Counted from the stretch's first letter, positions 31,283 to 42,861 are shown. The stretch is DNA of 64,000 nucleotides from Oncomelania hupensis (GCA_036898135.1 CM072523.1:46396329-46460328); one strand, 5' to 3'. Numbers and translations: made by a program. The notes: generated from the letters alone by a model not told the origin.

Positions 31283-32335
31283 TTGTACAGAGTTTACATG
31301 AGTGAAGGTAAACCATGTAGACAAGTGGTAGTACCAGAACGGTACCGATCAGATGTGCTCAAATTGGCTCATGATACACCGATGGCAGGACATCAAGGAG
31401 TACGCCGAACTCGCGACCGGATATGGCGTGATTTTTATTGGCCGGGTATCAGTGGAGACGTCAAACGTTATTATGCGTCATGTGACGTGTGTCAGAGGAG
31501 CACGCGGAAAAAAACCACGAGGAAGGTCCCGATGAAAAACATGCCGTTTATCGATACGCCGTTTGAACATAACGGGAAGCAGACGAGAACGGGTGGAGCA
31601 CAGCCAAATGCTGTAGTCAGAAAAACAGGTGAAGAGAAAGTGAGCGTTGTGGTTAACGACGACGTGTGTGATGAAGAGATGGGAGCATTAGGCACAGTCA
31701 TGCCTGATGATGACAAAACAGAGAAAATCAGGTCAGCCAGCAGACCGATCACGAAGAAGGAAGTCAGAGCATTCCTAGGACTAGTAGGGTTCTACAGGAA
31801 ATACATCAGCAACTATGCGGAAATCAGCGCTCCGTTGACTGATTTGACAAAGAAAGGTCTACCAGAAAAAGTGGCCTGGGATGAAAAATGTGAAGCAGCA
31901 TTCGTTAAACTCAAAGATTGCTTGGTAAGCAAACCAGTGTTATTGCTACCTGACGTCAGCAAACCATTTACTTTGAGGAGTGACGCATCAGATGTTGCAG
32001 TGGGAGCAGTTTTACTGCAAGATCAAGGGCAAGGGTTACAGCCAGTAGCCTATGCAAGCAAGAAGCTTAACCGTGCAGAGAAAAACTACTCGACCATCGA
32101 AAAGGAGTGTTTGGGAGTGGTATGGGCTGTCAAGAAATTTGAACAGTACCTGTATTCAACACATTTCACTTTGGAGACAGACCACCAACCACTCACATAT
32201 TTGCAGAAAACCAAGACTGAGAATGGTCGACTAATGAGGTGGGCTCTCCAGCTGCAACAGTATTCTTTCACAGTCAAAGTTATCAAAGGGAAAGACAACG
32301 TTGGCGCAGACTATTTGAGTCGCTTGCACTTGTAA
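31283..32335 (+). pseudogene. pol: integrase zinc-binding domain fused to RNase H
   Basis: The frame is open from upstream of 31283, with the first ATG at 31298. Residues of about 30-75 form an H-x6-H...C-x2-C integrase zinc-binding domain (LAHDTPMAGHQG to CDVCQRS). It ends at FIDTPFE, where the catalytic core should start. About 50 unassigned residues follow, then an RT thumb/connection block (VRAFLGLVGFYRKYISNYAE) and an RNase H domain with SDASDVAVGAV, the STIEKECLGVVW Glu, the LETDHQPL Asp and a final GADYLSR. No integrase DDE core and no RT palm are present. The frame ends 47 bp before the 3' LTR. Confidence 0.85.
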
Positions 32336-32366
32336 AAGAATAGCTTAAACATGGATGTTTCAGCTC

Positions 32367-32382
32367 AAGAGGAGGGGCGTAA
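32367..32382 (+). promoter_or_regulatory. polypurine tract
   Basis: AAGAGGAGGGGCGTAA directly precedes the TG of the 3' LTR and would prime plus-strand synthesis. Confidence 0.75.
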
Positions 32383-33829
32383 TGTCGCGAAACGAAACGC
32401 TCGCGAGGATTTTTATTTTCCAAGTGCAAATTGTTTTATAGAGTGCCTGTGCTAGATTTAGAAATATGACGTCAATTTTGCTGCGCGTCAATCGCCATTT
32501 TTTTTATTCCTGGAAAAGAATAAAATGGACGATTTTTATCGATGATTCTTTTGTGTGAAAGTTTGTGATTAATGCCAATAATAAAATTTGAGGAAAAGCA
32601 AAGAGGTTTGTGAGCTATTAATTTTATAAAATATAATATTTGAGGTGATAGGTCATTTGTTTGCGTTGGGAAATTTTCATTGGTTGTTTTAATGATAAAA
32701 GTATGGTAACCTTAGTAAAATGAAACAGAGGCGAAATCGGTTAGGAAAACTGGCAATCAGTTGGGAAAGAGATCTAGACTGGACAGGGAGGATTCTACCC
32801 AAGCTCCGAGGCAACTTATTCTGTGGGGTGCCAACGACAGTTTAGCTGGAGGCTGAATGATGTCAGATGTGGTTGGGCCAGGAAGATAGTTGTTCCTCGA
32901 CGTTTGATCAGCTTTAGCTGAATTCTGGCACCGTAGGGTAAATATTTAGATTTTTCTTTATTCAAGATGATTTCCCAAGAAGATTGATACGTGTGATGAT
33001 TTGTTCATTGAATATATGTATTTTTCAGAGGAGAAAAATAGTTTGTTCATTGGATGCATTTGTTTTCCAGAGGAGAAAGATAGTTTGTTTGTTTGAATGC
33101 ATTTCTTTTCCAGAGAAAGATAATTGGTTCGTCTGAATGCAGTTGGTTTTCAGGGGACTGATGTGTTGATTAATCGTAACATGTTTTTCCAAGCAGAGCC
33201 GGACCTGAAGGAGTTTAAGTTTGTATGGAAATAATTTTCATGCAAATATCTAAGACTGGTTTTGTTCGGCAGGTGTTTTTATCTTGTGGTATTATCCGTC
33301 TGGGATATCTGTGACGATGTCATCTTTGTGACTGGCACTGGATTCTTCGATGACGTCTGGCTTATGATCGGAGTGACTGATTCTAAGATGGAACTGTACG
33401 TTAACGAGGGCTACAGAAGTCACTGGTGGGTCATGGACAGCCTTTAGATCTAACGGCGACATCGACGTCAAGTTCCAGCTCCTATTAACTTTTCTACCAA
33501 CTCACCTAGTTCCGGATTTCTTCATCTGTTAACAACGATTTCAACGAGGACTTTATAAGAAGCTAAGTAAAAAAAACAATCGAACTTTATTTTCGGTAAC
33601 CACGACAAAAGCATCGCCAAATTATCGTTCCGATCTCGAAGAAAAATGAACGGAATATAATAAAATACTCGAACTTGGAAAAATGTGTTATGTGTTTGTG
33701 AAGTGTTGGAATGAAATGGTGTACCTTAGTTTTTTTTATTGAAATAAAACCATGTTCTGGGGTAAGTCATGAAAGTCAAGGAAGTCCTTCATCAGTAGTG
33801 ATCACCCAGTAACACCCAGGTTTGTGACA
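32383..33829 (+). repeat. 3' LTR (1,447 bp)
   Basis: Matches the 5' LTR throughout by eye, except for one A fewer in an A run near 33643 and T instead of C in the terminal GTTTGTGACA. Confidence 0.95.
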
Positions 33830-34121
33830 CCCACTAATAATACCCGGGACCGTCTGAATGACCACTTTAGTAACCAATAAAGTCTAAAGCGCACGTGAAT
33901 AACGACAAGGCGGTGACTACTCAACATTGAACAATCTCATCAACTTTGACCGGTGCAAATCGTCCGAAAACATTAAATGAAGCGTTCTATTTTCCTTCAA
34001 TACTCTCCCACAGCGTTGAAAGCACCGTTCGTCGTTGGTCATCCCACTTGACACTCTCTTACCCATATACATGTTCTGCCTGTCTTCTGACCGTTAAAGT
34101 TCTTTCATAGAGTTAAAAATA

Positions 34122-34133
34122 ATAATAATAATA

Positions 34134-34203
<70 letters not shown>
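34122..34203. repeat. (AAT)n microsatellite at a SINE tail
   Basis: About 27 AAT units with one TAG interruption. It abuts the 3' end of the minus-strand SINE at 34204-34525. Confidence 0.9.
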
Positions 34204-34205
<2 letters not shown>

Positions 34206-34525
34206 GAAGCTATATACGCGCTTTTCACCAATCAGCAATCATGCTCAACGCGCAGCGATCTGTATCAACATACGCGCTCACATTTTTCGCCCACTCTCTC
34301 ACACACACACAACAAACCCACAACTTAACGATAACGCAAAAAAGGCACGGAGATCGCTCTAAAAGGCCAGAAAGGAAATCAAATATTTATTTTGGAAAAC
34401 CCTCTTTGACATCAATAGCCTCACACCTAAGTCACCTACACTCGCCCCATGCGGGAATCGAACCCGCGACCTTTCGCATAGGAAACCGGAGACTAATCCA
34501 CTGCGCTACGAAACCACCCCACTCA
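34204..34525 (-). mobile_element. SINE family C (tRNA-derived)
   Basis: On the minus strand the tRNA-like head has TCGTAGCGCAGTGGATTAG (A box) and CGCGGGTTCGATTCCCGC (B box, perfect T-stem). The end reads GAAAAGCGCGTATATAGC and then a (TTA)n tail. Relatives of the 3' part are at 42430-42660 and 63345-63455. Confidence 0.85.
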
Positions 34526-34898
34526 ATCCTCATCCCCTAATCTCCAGAGCCCCCAATAGGTCATTGGGAACAGAAATAGAAAACGATATCTAGCAACTAC
34601 AGGCGTTCTATCGAACCTCTCCCGACAAACTGTGAGGTAGGTGTGTGAGTGTGTGTGTGTGTGTGGGAGGTTGTAAAACCACAAAAATGAGACACAGAAT
34701 TTACTTTTTTAGTCATAAATGAGGTAATTTTCGTTCCTCATTTGTCTCGCGTGACCATTTGTTTCTAAGTACGCGGGAGTGCTTTTTTTAGTGCATGGAG
34801 TGCAGTTGTGTGCAAAAGAGTGTTTTAAGTACACAGGAGTGCACTATCCGGGACGGAGAAAATCCAGTGAATTTTTGGAAAAGTTTGAAGCAAAATTC

Positions 34899-34934
34899 GA
34901 CCTATTTCGTCGCCACTAAGAGACGAAATAGGTC
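34899..34934. repeat. 13-bp perfect hairpin
   Basis: GACCTATTTCGTC at 34899-34911 pairs with GACGAAATAGGTC at 34922-34934 across 10 nt. Confidence 0.85.
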
Positions 34935-34956
34935 AACTTTCTAGAGAAGGGTTAGA

Positions 34957-35004
34957 GTTAGGGTAAGGGCTAGTTGCAGCGCTGCAACTAACCCTTGCCC
35001 TAAC
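34957..35004. repeat. 48-bp near-perfect palindrome with telomere-like words
   Basis: Two 24-nt arms meet at AGCGCT with no loop and only two mismatches. The arms contain TTAGGG/CCCTAA words. Together with the hairpin 23 bp upstream this may be the terminal part of a foldback element. Confidence 0.85.
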
Positions 35005-35714
35005 CCTTTTCCATCAAAAAATGACTAAAAAGTGTCCCCCCGATTCCTACATTCTAAAATTACATCATTTGTGACCTATACAAGAATGTGGGTGTGTGTG
35101 TGTGTGGGTGGGTGCGTGCGTGTGTGTGTGAAAGGGGCAACAAGCCTTCCATTGATCATCAGCTATTGAGCTAGCGTTTTGAATAGTTGAGGAACCCATT
35201 TTGTCCAAGTACCCATTTTGACATGAATACACGCCTGTGTGTGCATGTGATTGTGTGTGTGTGTGTGCGTCAATGGGAGATGTAGTGTGTAGCAGTGTGT
35301 GTGTACTAGGTATGTAGATTGGGGTGTTGAGGAGAGAGGGGTGTATGTTCGTGTTTGTGCTCGTAACTTCTAATATATCTGAACATCCTTTAAATATATC
35401 AAGATTTGTTTTCTCTCTCAACAAAAAAAAGGGTTTTGCAATTAATTTGTTAAAAAGTCTTAAAACCACGAAGTTGAATTAACGTTAATTTCTACAACAA
35501 AAATAATAACTACATAAACAAAAGTGTAAGATCTCTTTAACTCGAAATGCACACGGGAGGATACACGGGAAACAGGAAACTTTGTTGGGCTGTCAAAACG
35601 TTGATAACATTATCGTGGGGAGGGGAAAAAACAACACACAACCTATGCCTCCTGTATATAGCCTCTCTTATATTAGAGAGATATCACGCACAGAAACTCC
35701 TGTTTCTTTCATTT
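35005..35714. other. no gene; (GT)n-rich tracts
   Basis: Interrupted GT runs at 35088-35130 and 35235-35270. No coding feature. Confidence 0.55.
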
Positions 35715-36150
35715 GTCACAGGGTCTAATGGTAGTGCTTCGGCTTGCGGATCGGAAGGTCCCGGGTTCGAGCCCTGGCCGGGCCATTGTGTTGTGTCCCT
35801 GGGAAAGACACTTTACTCCTGTTTTCCTACTCCTTCGGATGAGAGTATAAACCCAGGTCTAGTCTGTGTCGCATACATTCCATCATAACGGACTTTAAAG
35901 ATCCTGACGCTCATGTCCTAGACGGGTGAGTGCCGGTGACAAGAACACACCCAGCATGCACCTAGGTCCTTCTCCCCAATCCCTGGCTGCCCAGGATTGT
36001 GCTCAGTTGTCCGGGCGTCAGACCATGCGCCCAAAGGCTGCGGGTGGGCGTCTCGGGCGGCTTGAGTTAGATCCTGTATCGACGAGAGCCTTGAGCAGCT
36101 CTTGAGCTGGAAAAGCGCTATATAAGAACGATTAAATAAATAAAATAATA
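35715..36150 (+). mobile_element. SINE family A, full-length copy 4
   Basis: The best-preserved member. The tRNA-like head has GGTCTAATGGTAGTGC (A box) and GGGTTCGAGCCCTGG (B box). A GGGAAAGACACTTTACTCC block follows, then the family body and the end motif AAAGCGCTATATAAGAACGA with an AAT/AAAT tail. Confidence 0.9.
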
Positions 36151-37869
36151 ATAATTTACACACTGCATACACTTCTTTTCCTTTTTTAAAATGTAGCTAT
36201 AACCTCAAGATCTCCTTGATTAAGTTACATAAGGAGGTAGTAAGAGATTTGGTACAAGTCTGGAACGTTCCTCTCGCCTGCATGTAGACCCACACACACA
36301 CTCGCTGGGACGAAGAGACATATATATAGGCGCTTTAACAAAGTCAATCATTTAATTTTATTAATTCGTTTACTCGTAACCTTATTCATTGTAGCACAAT
36401 GTGAAAGAATCCATGATGAAGTCACTCATGGAGTAAGAGCTTTGATACGGGTTTACAGTTCATCTTGTGCATGTAGACAAAGTTACGCTGTGCATGCATT
36501 GTACACATGCTCTTTTGCATTGTAGCTTGACTCCACGCTGAAGTTACGAGTGAGTTGATGCTTAGTTTTTCTTCGACTGTACATGTAGAGACTTCCCTCC
36601 AAAATTGCTGCCAGGTGCTTTTTGTTTGCTTGTTTGTTTGTTTGTTTGTTTGTTGAGAGACTATGTTCCCCCGAGTCTCTGTCTTCCCTCCCCATCCCCA
36701 TAGCTACCCTTGTTCCGTGTTGCTGAGGCTACATACAACTTGGGCTCCAATTATAGAGAAGCTGCTGGATCATAAAGCTGATCTCCTTTGCTGCGTTTCT
36801 GACTATACCGCTTCGGTAGACCTATAATCACTACAGCAGCAACACGAATTTCACTTGTATGTTTTTGTTGTTGTTGTTTTCATTAAATTATATAAATGTG
36901 TTGAATCATCCATGTTATGTATTTGTAAAAGCTATTCTTTTAAACATAATGGTTCTAAATTTTACCCGTACTATGTTTGTGTACCGGAAGGCACATTTTT
37001 TTTAAATATGTAATCTTCATAGGCGAGTCTCAGCCTAAGTCTCTCAGAGTATGGATAAGATATCACACTTTGCGATAAACTCCTCGAAAACTTTAGTCCT
37101 CTCGGGTTGGCTCATAAGCGCTTCTCTAGAACGCTATCTTGCAGTACGCCTGCCTTGATCGATATAGGTTCGGAGCATGTCTTTAGAACATAAAAAAATG
37201 TTGCGCATGCTGGACACCGTTGGTTAGGTCAGCGCTATGAGAAGCTCTCTGAGCTTGCACGCCCTTATCCAAGCACCGCAATAAATTCCGCGCGGAATTG
37301 ATATTGCGAAGGACATCACGCGGTCCGTCTATGCTCATTGGCATACAAATGAACCTGCGCTGCGTCTCTGGTGCCACATTTTCAAAAACAGCATGCATGC
37401 TGTCTTCGGCACGGAAGACTTTTTATTTTTATTTTGCCCTGCACGATGCCCGCATGTCTCAGTTTCGCTGAATTTGTCCTGCGCAGTTGGCAGGCAGTTG
37501 ACGTATGCAACGACAGGACAACTGAAACGATGAATGTTAAGCAAGCGGCAACATTGTACCCTGTACAGGCGGTCTGGACTACCAAAACGTCAAACAAACA
37601 AGCAAACAAAAATAAAATAAAATTTATATATATAAACGCAAAAAAATAAAATACTTTGACCCTAGGATACAGTTGGCACAGTAGTGTCCTCAATGGCAGA
37701 AACAACTGAAGCAGTGAATGGCAAGCGAATGCATCGCAGTCCGTAATGTCAGTGGTTCTAAGCTGCTTGGCGGCCTTCTGTGCGAGTCAAAAATATAGTG
37801 ACCTTGGGACACGGCACCCTTTCTACTTTCAGACACGAGTATAAACCCGAAGAGAGTATACACGGAAGA
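36151..37869. other. no recognisable gene
   Basis: Short repeats only: (TTTG)n at about 36622-36652 and an AAAC/AAAT-rich run at 37595-37650. No motif-bearing frame was found. Confidence 0.5.
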
Positions 37870-37878
37870 GAAGAAGAA

Positions 37879-37909
<31 letters not shown>

Positions 37910-37936
37910 AAGAAGAAGAAGAAGAAGAAGAAGAAG
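37870..37936. repeat. (AGA)n microsatellite
   Basis: About 19 AGA units. Confidence 0.9.
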
Positions 37937-37939
37937 ATA

Positions 37940-38531
37940 GTTAGTTATTCATTGCTTACAGGGTCCAGTGGACTGCAAAGAGCCGAATCAGGACCACGAA
38001 ATCAAGACCACAACTTGGCTGAAAGAGTACTCACCCCTGATCCGCATAAAAGATCAGCCGAAACAACCCTAGTAGTAACACTGAAGGCCGGTCACTTTAC
38101 AATAAAGACATCCCACGCAATGGGCGCTGAGGTTATACTCTAATTTATCGAACCCCCGTTTACAAAAACAAAATAGAATACAAACATCATGATAAAATAT
38201 TCACAAAACACATACATATAAAATGCATACGTTGCCAAATAATAACATCATAGGAAGCCCCAGTGACCATTTGGCAGAAAGCGTCCAATATTCTCAAGCT
38301 GATCCAACAGACCTCGCACACAAATGAGGAGTTTTGTCCCCGAAGAGTTTTCAAGAAAAAAGGTAGGTGACAGGTCTAGCGAAGAAGAAGATAGTATAGT
38401 AGATTGATAGAACACAGTAGGAATGAGAAAGAACAAAGGAGAAAGACAGCAACAGTGGGAATTTAAAGCATTACATTTCCAGAAAGTGGGGATACTATTT
38501 ATACTGAAACCCCCGGCACCCTCACGGGGGG
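37940..38531 (-). mobile_element. retroposon family E, copy 3
   Basis: Minus-strand copy with the CCCCCCGTGAGGGTGCCGGG start, TATAAATAGTA and a GGACCCTGTAAGCAATGAATAA end. It sits between an AGA and a GTA microsatellite. Confidence 0.8.
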
Positions 38532-38534
38532 TAT

Positions 38535-38581
38535 GAAGTAGTAGTAGTAGTAGTAGTAGCAGTAGTAGTAGTAGCAGTAGC

Positions 38582-38630
<49 letters not shown>

Positions 38631-38632
38631 AG
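38535..38632. repeat. (GTA)n microsatellite
   Basis: About 32 GTA units with several GCA variants. Confidence 0.9.
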
Positions 38633-39364
38633 TAGAAGAAGAAGAAGAGGTGGAATTTATTGAAGTATTAGTGTCAGATGATGGTTTTAAAATGACATTT
38701 AGGACAAGTGATAGGAAAGAAGCAGCCGGCTTAGGTGGTTTGGGAATGGAAAGCTAGCTTTGAGTGGCGTTCTCTGTCAGCTTGTGGTCTTTAACACAAT
38801 GCATGTGTGCCGTGCATACACAACAGCGTAGCTGGGACGCGGAGAATACCTCTCGCAAGGCAAACGTTCGCCTCGGCCTCGGCTGGTCTAAGCTACGCAG
38901 TGTGTGTCAACCTCGTGTCTTTAGTCCAGTGACTGTGCAACGCACGCATGCACCCTCTAAATATGTAGACCTATTAGCTCACACACTGCAACTGTGACTG
39001 CATGTGTTTGGGAAGTTGAAATCTAGCTTAGAGGTTTCGAAGAAGATCGCGCCACGAGACAAAAGAGATGGACGGTGATAGAGACGGGCTCCGCAACTTG
39101 ATCCCGAGAAGTTGGGACAGTCATTAGAAACAAGATGGCAAGACATTCAGGTGTATTTCCACACTTGTATACATAGCTGAAAATCCACTTTTTTCGAAAG
39201 TTGTTAATTTCCGTGGTAATGTTGTGCCTCGGTTTTATCCTAAATAAGCAAAATGAAAGCATGAACTGATTGGCCGGGAAACTATCTGAAGTATATGGAA
39301 GCTTCCAAAAAGATTCAGCCAATGTTTAGATAATGCGCAAAACGTTTTTTATAATACGATTGAT
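38633..39364. other. no recognisable gene
   Basis: Mixed-composition sequence without motif-bearing frames. Confidence 0.5.
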
Positions 39365-39377
39365 TTCAGCGACCTTG

Positions 39378-39680
39378 GTAATAAAGGTAAAAGGTAAAGG
39401 TTGTCCCATAGCCTTGTGGCCGTAGGGGAGCGTGATGTTGGAGATCACACTTATCTTGGGCCAGCGTAATGAGGGTGATGCCCATCTCTCTCCCTCGCTG
39501 CTATACCTTCCCCACCCTTAAAAGAGAAGGTACTCAGTCACAGTTGAATTAAACTGGGGGAGTTGTTATTTGTCGCTTCACGTTTTGCGGTCACCCATCC
39601 AAGTGCTAACCGCACTGGACGGTGCTTAACTTGCGACACAGTAGCGAGTGCTCCAACCACTGCGCTATCCGGCACCCAAC
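39378..39680 (-). mobile_element. chimeric tRNA/5S rRNA SINE (family H), copy 2
   Basis: Same structure as 25098-25391. The minus strand begins GGGTGCCGGATAGCGCAGTG (A box) and carries the 5S-like CAAGTTAAGCACCGTCCAGT and GTTAGCACTTGGATGGGTGA blocks. A 13-bp target duplication TTCAGCGACCTTG is at 39365-39377 and 39681-39693. Confidence 0.88.
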
Positions 39681-39693
39681 TTCAGCGACCTTG

Positions 39694-40424
39694 ACTTTTG
39701 AGAAAGAGCAAATGTCAATGACACAAACGGTGAGAGGTGGTTAAATAACAAAAATCAAACTAGAACCAGTCATTTCTTTTTATAGACAAAACATCCACAC
39801 AAAAAGGGGGTAGTTTGAACAAAAAAGTGGCATTTGGAGCGATCAGCCCCGACTGCTACTGTATGAGTGGCCATGAGTTCAAATACTGGTATACCCAAAA
39901 ACCAAGAAAATAAGTGCAGCCGTTTTCGTTTTTTTTTGTTTTTTTAAAGATATTAAGTAAAACGTGTGATCAATAATGTGACCCCAGCGATCTTGACCTT
40001 CAAGATAGAGCAAATATAATTGCGCGAAAGACTGGCCACTAACCTGTGTAATATTCCTACGAAGTTTAGTCAAAATCCGTTCAGTGGTTTTTCAGATATG
40101 ACAACGGATATACGACAGACGGACTTTTGTATTTTTCTGATTCCCGACAATTTTAAAGTATTTCTAGTGGAAATGCAAACAGAACTTTTGGAAAGGAGAG
40201 ACCCAGTACTGTTAAGGATAGGCATACTTGACTAGCTGGTCTCGTGAGATGAATGTTTCCTTAATTAAAATAGTTTCCTTTTCGATTCTTTGGAGCATTC
40301 ACAGGTAACCCGAGCTCTACAACATGGTATTCCATCGTGACGAAGGTTTTAGTCTCAATGATACACCAACCTCTTTCTTTCGGAAGGGGTCCATCTGTCT
40401 TCCATAGGTCCATTTTTTTGCGAC
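39694..40424. other. no recognisable gene
   Basis: Near 40035-40110 the words GCGCGAAAGACTGGCCACTAA and GTCAAAATCCGTTCAGTGGTT look repeat-derived, but no second copy was found here. Confidence 0.45.
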
Positions 40425-40585
40425 TGTCTGTCTGTCTGCCTGTCTGTCTGTCTGTCTCTCTCTCATGCATTTTATATTATTAAGTTGTCCATTTTCAGTG
40501 TGTACCATGTGAGAAAAGCAATTCATTGCTACTAAATTTATTAGAAATACAAACGCATTTAGCTTTAATACTTTGCTGTCATCGA
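40400..40585 (+). repeat. dispersed repeat I, copy 1, with (TGTC)n
   Basis: Shares CCAT, GGTCCATT, the (TCTG)n(TC)n run, ATGCATTTTATAT and CAATTCATTGCTACTAAATT with 60950-61200, but the blocks are in rotated order in the second copy. That fits a tandem unit which contains the microsatellite. Confidence 0.65.
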
Positions 40586-40787
40586 CAAACCAAGAAACGG
40601 TCCGAAAGATATGTATATTTCTGTACAAAGCGTTTAAAATGAGGGAGATAGCAATTTCGTAAGTATTTTGTTATTTCTTTCTTGTGATTATTTATTATAT
40701 ATGTGTATCTTGGTAATAAATTCAATGAGCACACTCCTTCAATAGTGGGCATAGGCCTTATATTGAATAAAACATTCATATTCTCTC

Positions 40788-40793
40788 TCTCCC

Positions 40794-40838
<45 letters not shown>
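40788..40838. repeat. (CT)n microsatellite
   Basis: About 22 CT units. Confidence 0.9.
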
Positions 40839-41305
40839 ATTTTCTTCTAATCTGCCATTCTTTGCTTTCCTTCTTTCTAGTCTACTCAGCAGTGTTTGAC
40901 AGTTTGACATGATCTGAACTCAAGAAAAAGAGGAAGATACAGAAATAAGAAGAAACATTTTTAAACCGCAAGAAAACGTAATACAACGTAAACAAATTGT
41001 TATTATATGATGTTGATGATGAGGAGGAGGCATCCTCCTTTTTCTTCTTCTCCTCAAAATTCTCATCTTCATTCTCCTCCTCCTCATAATGAATTGAAAT
41101 GAACATGTTTTGCGCAGATGTTCAATAAATCCCTGAGCGGCTATATTTACCCACATTCAATAAAAACAGGAGAAATTAATACAGAATAGCAATGAATATT
41201 TATGAATGGTGGTCAGCGAATAGCATTCAGAGCAACCCCACAGACTTCCGGCGATGGAACTAGCTGCAGCCTACAATGAATGGAGCTTGGATGATGTTGA
41301 TGATG
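40839..41305. other. no recognisable gene
   Basis: Contains an AGG/TCC-rich stretch at 41020-41095 only. Confidence 0.5.
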
Positions 41306-41307
41306 AC

Positions 41308-41371
<64 letters not shown>

Positions 41372-41613
41372 CGTCTGACCCTGTGTCTTTGTCTTTCTGT
41401 CACCCTGCCAGCCTCTCTGTCTCTGTATCTATCTCTGGTTGTCTCTCTCTCCCTCTCTCTCTCTCTCTGTCTCTCTGAAGAGCCTATATCAGTTAGGGCA
41501 ATTAAAAATTGCAAAAGCAGGTTAGCCTTAAATTTGCATTGAGTAGTTTCTTTCGATGACGCCATTACATGGTTTTTGCTTTAAGTCCAGCGGATTTCGA
41601 TGACGACGACAAC

Positions 41614-41681
<68 letters not shown>

Positions 41682-41685
41682 CGAC
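41306..41685. repeat. (GAT)n arrays with (CT)-rich spacer
   Basis: (GAT)n at 41308-41371 and 41612-41685, with a TCTCTG-rich stretch at 41405-41477 between. The poly-Met and poly-His frames are artefacts. Confidence 0.9.
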
Positions 41686-42000
41686 GACGAAGATGACCAT
41701 CATGAATAGAGGGAAAGGGGAGACCAAAAGAGACACAAAGAATAACAGATAGATAAACGAAAGAAGACAGAGAAAGAAAGTGAGATAGACGGACAAACAT
41801 AGACAGACAGAAAAGGAAGAGAGACAAAGAGGAAGAGACAGAGACAGCCAGAGAGAAAGAAACAAAAAAGATTATATAATTATTTCAATATCTGATATAG
41901 ACAGTGGCTTATCCTTCTCCCAAGAGTGTTGGTTCTGTGAGTGGAGAGTGACCTAGTAGGACTACGTCCAGTCTGGACTACAATTACGAGTTGCAGGAAT

Positions 42001-42141
42001 AAAATAGTTCCCTTTCTTCTCTGACAGGATGGAAATCTCTATACTCGCTGTTCGGAAATATATAATGCCAGCCCAATTATATATTTCCGATCAGCGAGTA
42101 GAGAGATTTCCATTCTGTCAGAGAAGAAAGGGAAATATTTT
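42001..42141. repeat. 64-bp inverted repeat (long hairpin)
   Basis: Arm 42001-42064 pairs with 42078-42141 at about 60 of 64 positions across a 13-nt spacer. Shared words are CCCTTTCTTCTCTGACAG, ATGGAAATCTCT and ACTCGCTG. It does not resemble the SINE or LINE families in the window. Candidates are a foldback MITE or a hairpin RNA source. Confidence 0.9.
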
Positions 42142-42195
42142 ATTATATATATATATATTTCTTTTTTAAATTTAGACAATTAGTGAACAGAGCAT

Positions 42196-42415
42196 CAGGT
42201 CTTGCAAAGACCATCTGCAAGGCACGGTGCAAGGAGGCAGAAAAAGAGGGAGACAGAAAAGGAGGTGGGAGGACAACTGTTACATTCGAGAATGGACTAG
42301 CTTGACACTGAGCGAAGCCATGAGGTGTGCTGAGGACAGAGAAAGATGGAGTACGCTGGTTAAAAGATCATCTGTGGTGCCCCAACGACCTTTGAGTTAC
42401 GGGATAGGATAGGAT
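42196..42415 (+). mobile_element. RTE-like LINE, 3' end fragment
   Basis: Coding end of the family (GGRKRGRQKRRWEDN, then REWTSLTLSEAM and SSVVPQRP), with one 3-bp insertion in the DNCYIREW stretch, and a GATAGGATAGGAT tail. Confidence 0.8.
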
Positions 42416-42429
42416 TTAATTTTAAATTA

Positions 42430-42660
42430 ATACAGAATAATACATGATGCTATCACGCGCTTTTCATTCAATCGAACTCAAAGCGCTGCGATCTGAAGAG
42501 ATCGCTTTTAGGTCCATAAAGAAGGTGAAATAAAAATCTATTTTTATTTTGGGAAATATAGATTGACTGCATGCAGTACCAATTATTGAGTTGAAGAAAC
42601 CGCAATACCAGGAGAAAACCCCCGAAGACCTTAAAAATCTCGTAGGAGTCACGCAAGTTC
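42430..42660 (-). mobile_element. diverged SINE related to families C and F
   Basis: Contains CACGCGCTTTTCATT and AGCGCTGCGATCTG words like 34220-34265 and AGGAGAAAACCCCCGAAG like 26240. The head is not clear. Confidence 0.45.
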
Positions 42661-42861
42661 GTTCCCAATTGACTGCATCCAGTAGATACCAGTAAGGAAA
42701 GGAAACCGTTTATCTACTTAAAATTATAAAATAAAAAAATGTGAACATTTAAACATTTATTTTGTGAAAGACATTTAATTTGTTGCATCCATTGGTCCAT
42801 TACTAAAGAGAAAACCCTCCGTAACATATATGTATAGTCTCTAAGTGCGTAAAAAAAACGA

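Larger units (their letters stand above)
26860..33829 (+). mobile_element. LTR retrotransposon (Gypsy/Ty3-type), young, internally deleted
   Basis: A complete insertion of 6,970 bp. It has TG...CA long terminal repeats (26860-28307 and 32383-33829), the 5-bp target duplication CCCAC (26855-26859 and 33830-33834), a primer-binding site, a gag frame, a zinc knuckle plus protease frame, an integrase zinc-binding domain fused in frame to an RNase H region, a purine tract, and the 3' LTR. The reverse transcriptase palm (LPxG and YMDD blocks) and the integrase catalytic core are absent. The LTRs differ by one A in a homopolymer and one C/T near the end, so the insertion is recent even though the copy cannot supply its own polymerase. 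Confidence 0.95.

Noticed and set aside
34450..34520. Minus-strand tRNA gene
   Set aside because: A SINE head with a good T-stem but linked to a repeat body and a (TTA)n tail.
34957..35004. True telomeric repeat array
   Set aside because: Only scattered TTAGGG-like words in a palindrome, not a tandem run.
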